A stretch of DNA of 64,000 nucleotides, from the NCBI GenBank assembly GCA_022695795.1, contig MU404170.1:62001-126000 (forward strand), given 5' to 3'. The notes beneath the pieces were generated by a model. That model saw only the letters and a program-made list of their open reading frames with translations. It was not told the DNA's origin and ran no database searches. A program made the position numbers and the translations under genes. Source of the DNA: Biscogniauxia marginata (lineage: Eukaryota; Ascomycota; Sordariomycetes; Xylariales; Xylariaceae). Each line of letters opens with the position of its first letter. Positions within the stretch are counted from its first letter, which is position 1. This document shows positions 61,610 to 64,000 of the stretch, one piece after another.

Positions 61610-63470
61610 ACGTGCTTTACCAGTACCTTGCGTATATTAATACTCTACGCACTTTCCCCCATCTTCTTATATTAGAATTAGGATTTAATAACCACAACGT
61701 ATAAAATTAACCTAAACTACTTAAAATTTAATAAACCTAATATAATTATAGTATCTTGACAAGTACGCGCATTATGACTAGTCTCCCCGCAGGTACCACA
61801 TCGTCGCCCAAAAGGCTGCCCCTCATTTTGCCTACCCCCTTTAGAGCGCTTGTCGCGTCGAGCCTGCTCTTCTGCCTCTTTCTAAGCCAAAACGTCTTAC
61901 GCATCCTTTATAGTAAGTGCCCCCCCTTGACGGACTCGAGTCTTTTTAGCCTTACGGCGTTTACTAAGTACCTCATTTGCTGCTCGAAGTGTGCGCACCT
62001 CGGCTAATAAAAGCGTTATCTCATGAGTTAACATTTTAATGTCCTTAGCTAACGCCGCTACCGTCTTAAAAATGGGGGTTAAAAAGCTTTTTTGATGGCG
62101 TGCAATGCGACTCTTTACTAAGGTTAACTATAAAAACGTATTAGTCGCATTATAAGGGGTTTAAAAGACTTAAAAGTTAGTGTTAATTAAGGGGGGTATA
62201 CTAGGATTCGGAGTTTATAACCTCACATTAAGCTTTAAAATCACAGCTTGCGGGTCGAAAGGCACTAAGCCAGCTCCGCGAAATCCAGCCTAGCCATTCT
62301 AAGCTATTATAAAGGCTAAATAAGCTGCTTTAAAGGCAAGGAAAAACTCGACCTTTATAATATAGTTAATATAAGCCTTAATAAAAGTCTTAATTTGTCG
62401 ATTATATGCTCGTTTCAAGACATTAAAACACTTAATATTTAATGGCTAGGTTAAATAAGAAAAATAAGGAGGTAAATAAAGAGTAATAATATTATGTGCT
62501 TTATAATACTCTTGGAATTCCGCCGATTCGTGATTTTTATACCTATTAAAGATAAGCATTTAATATAAACCCTTAACTCGAGTAAAAGTATATTTATTAA
62601 AGTGTTTAAATTATTCCAGGCTTGTCTTATTATTTATTTAGCTATTACTAATTAGTTTAATTATCTAGTTATATAAAAAGCCGCCTTTAATATATTAACT
62701 TATAAAATGATTTTTCCTTTAAACCACTAAAAACGGAGGGACACTTTAATCTTTATTATTAATACAAGTAATTATTATCGCTTATTCTCAATTACCTAGT
62801 TAAACTGCCTTACTTTTATTACGTCGATTTACGCGAGTTATAACCATTGCCGAAGAGATTACACCCATTATAAAGCCTGTCTCGTCGAAGTTATAAAAAT
62901 CGAAGTTTTAAATACCATATTTCGCCTGTATATTCTTAACTAGTTAAAACCACGCGCTAATTAGCTTTAAATCTTCGTATAAAGCTCTTTAAAAGTCATA
63001 AACGCGATTAAAACGCGTTTTTAACTTTGGTCGTCGTTATATAAATCGATATACCTAATTCTTCCCGACGCGTAATGCCCCTCGAGATTCGAGTAGAAGA
63101 TTTGCTATATTTTTAACACTAGCGAGCCGAGGCGTAAAACCTCGAGAATTTAAATCGAGTATATATCGAATAATTATATCCTTTTTTATTTTATTTAGTT
63201 TAAGGTTTAGGGGTAGATATTCGTTAAAAGAAGTGTAACTGTTTATTTTAAGTCGAAGCGTAAATTCGGGAACCTTATAGATTTTCGTAATAAACCGACG
63301 ACTTAGCTTTTTAAATAAACAAATAGCCTCGATAGCTAAGATGATTTGTGCTTCCTGGGTTTGAATTTCCATTTATAGTTATTAAGAAAACGCGTGTCAA
63401 AGTTCATAAGGTATAAAATAAAGGAAAGTGCGCAGGGTACTAATATGCGCAAGGTACTGGTAAAGCACGT
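61610..63470 (-). mobile_element. pogo/Fot-type (Tc1-mariner superfamily) DNA transposon, RIP-degraded
   Basis: Terminal inverted repeats of ~48 bp (ACGTGCTTTACCAGTACCTT inward from both ends; ~5 mismatches) at 61610-61657 and 63423-63470. TA target duplications flank both ends. Total 1861 bp, normal for fungal Fot elements. Confidence 0.92.
61756..63372 (-). pseudogene. pogo/Fot-family transposase, broken
   Basis: The first 105 codons (63372-63055) are open and match the N-terminal psq and CENP-B-type helix-turn-helix region (QEAQIILAIEAI, RRFITKIYKVPEFTLRLK, ILDLNSRGFTPRLASVKNIA). Downstream, after stops, the first DDE aspartate block reads FYNFDETGFIMGVISSAM at ~62845-62898. The C-terminal signature GFRGAGLVPFDPQAV lies at ~62240-62290. 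The order and spacing equal those of fungal Fot/pogo transposases. Many TAA/TAG codons in between make it non-functional; plus-strand ORF 61756-62007 is antisense to its tail. Confidence 0.88.
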
Positions 63471-64000
63471 TATATATATATATAAAAGATTTTATAATTT
63501 TTTATTATATTTAAACTAATTAGTTTATACTTTTATATATACCTTTATAGCTATTATATAACTTTATTGTTTTCGAAGTTAAATTAAAGCTTAAATATAA
63601 ATAATTCTTTATAATAATAATACCTTATAATAACTTAAAACACAGTGAAAAAAGAAGTTAATATATGGTTGTTTACTAACAATTATTATAAGTTACAAGG
63701 TGATTAAATATAATAATAATATTTAAAGGTAAATAAACCACTAGATACATTACGTTAAAGGAAGGTACGTACTTTAAGGAACGCACCTTTTACATTAAAC
63801 ATGAGATACATGCTATGGCATCACGGACTTTCAATTGTTATTATTAGAATTACACACGATTAACATATTTATTAGGGAATAAACCCTTATTTGTTTATTT
63901 GCTTTATCCCGTGCCCCTGGGAAAGTTGAGAGTGCTACCGCGAGATGGTCCTTGGTACTGTCTTTTGGGGGCTCGGATAATAGGTTCGTTATTCTCGTCA
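63471..64000. other. AT-rich flank to window end
   Basis: AT-rich to about 63890, then normal composition; no gene seen. Confidence 0.4.

Noticed and set aside
61756..62007. 83-codon plus-strand ORF
   Set aside because: Antisense to the tail of the pogo transposase and begins without ATG.

Overview
The window is chromosomal DNA of a filamentous ascomycete (Pezizomycotina). The evidence is short GT-AG introns of about 47-75 nt with CTAAC/CTAAT-like branch sites, fungal gene families (tyrosinase with fungal C-terminal domain, NRPS-like adenylation enzyme, DUF3176-like membrane protein), and blocks of very AT-rich transposon DNA carrying C-to-T / G-to-A decay of the kind made by repeat-induced point mutation (RIP). 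Species cannot be named from the sequence.

Layout. (1) 1-11.8 kb, normal composition: a class III aminotransferase-like gene (+), an eight-exon tyrosinase (-), a condensation-remnant/adenylation NRPS-like gene (+) divergent from the tyrosinase, and a DUF3176-like membrane-protein pseudogene (-). The first three look like a small specialised-metabolism cluster acting on an aromatic amino acid or phenol; this is inference. (2) 12.0-17.3 kb, AT-rich: a palindromic MITE-like element that received a solo LTR and an internally deleted Ty3/gypsy retrotransposon. (3) 17.4-26 kb, mostly normal: tRNA-Ser(AGA), an RNase H1-type gene, a Cys-rich putative zinc protein, a second palindromic MITE, a MADS-like pseudogene and a small two-exon coiled-coil gene. 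(4) 25.9-49.6 kb: a nested transposon pile. A pair of ~124-bp inverted repeats (25926 and 49559) brackets a Ty3/gypsy chromovirus (26605-49169, target duplication AAAAT), which itself holds two further full-length relatives in the opposite orientation (27050-34592 and 38183-45688). (5) 49.6-64 kb: a STAND/NLR-like helical-repeat gene, a spared solo LTR with perfect 5-bp target duplication, several decayed or hypothetical ORFs, a third copy of the inverted repeat, and a RIP-decayed pogo/Fot-type DNA transposon with matching TIRs and a TA duplication.

The most informative observations are the tyrosinase with an extra galectin-like C-terminal region and a GC-AG intron, the layered insertion order that can be read base by base from target-site duplications, the LTR family that keeps one R/U5 but carries several unrelated U3 promoters, and the sparing from RIP of two solo LTRs and of one outer LTR edge in several elements. 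All functional calls come from reading motifs by eye; no database search was run.
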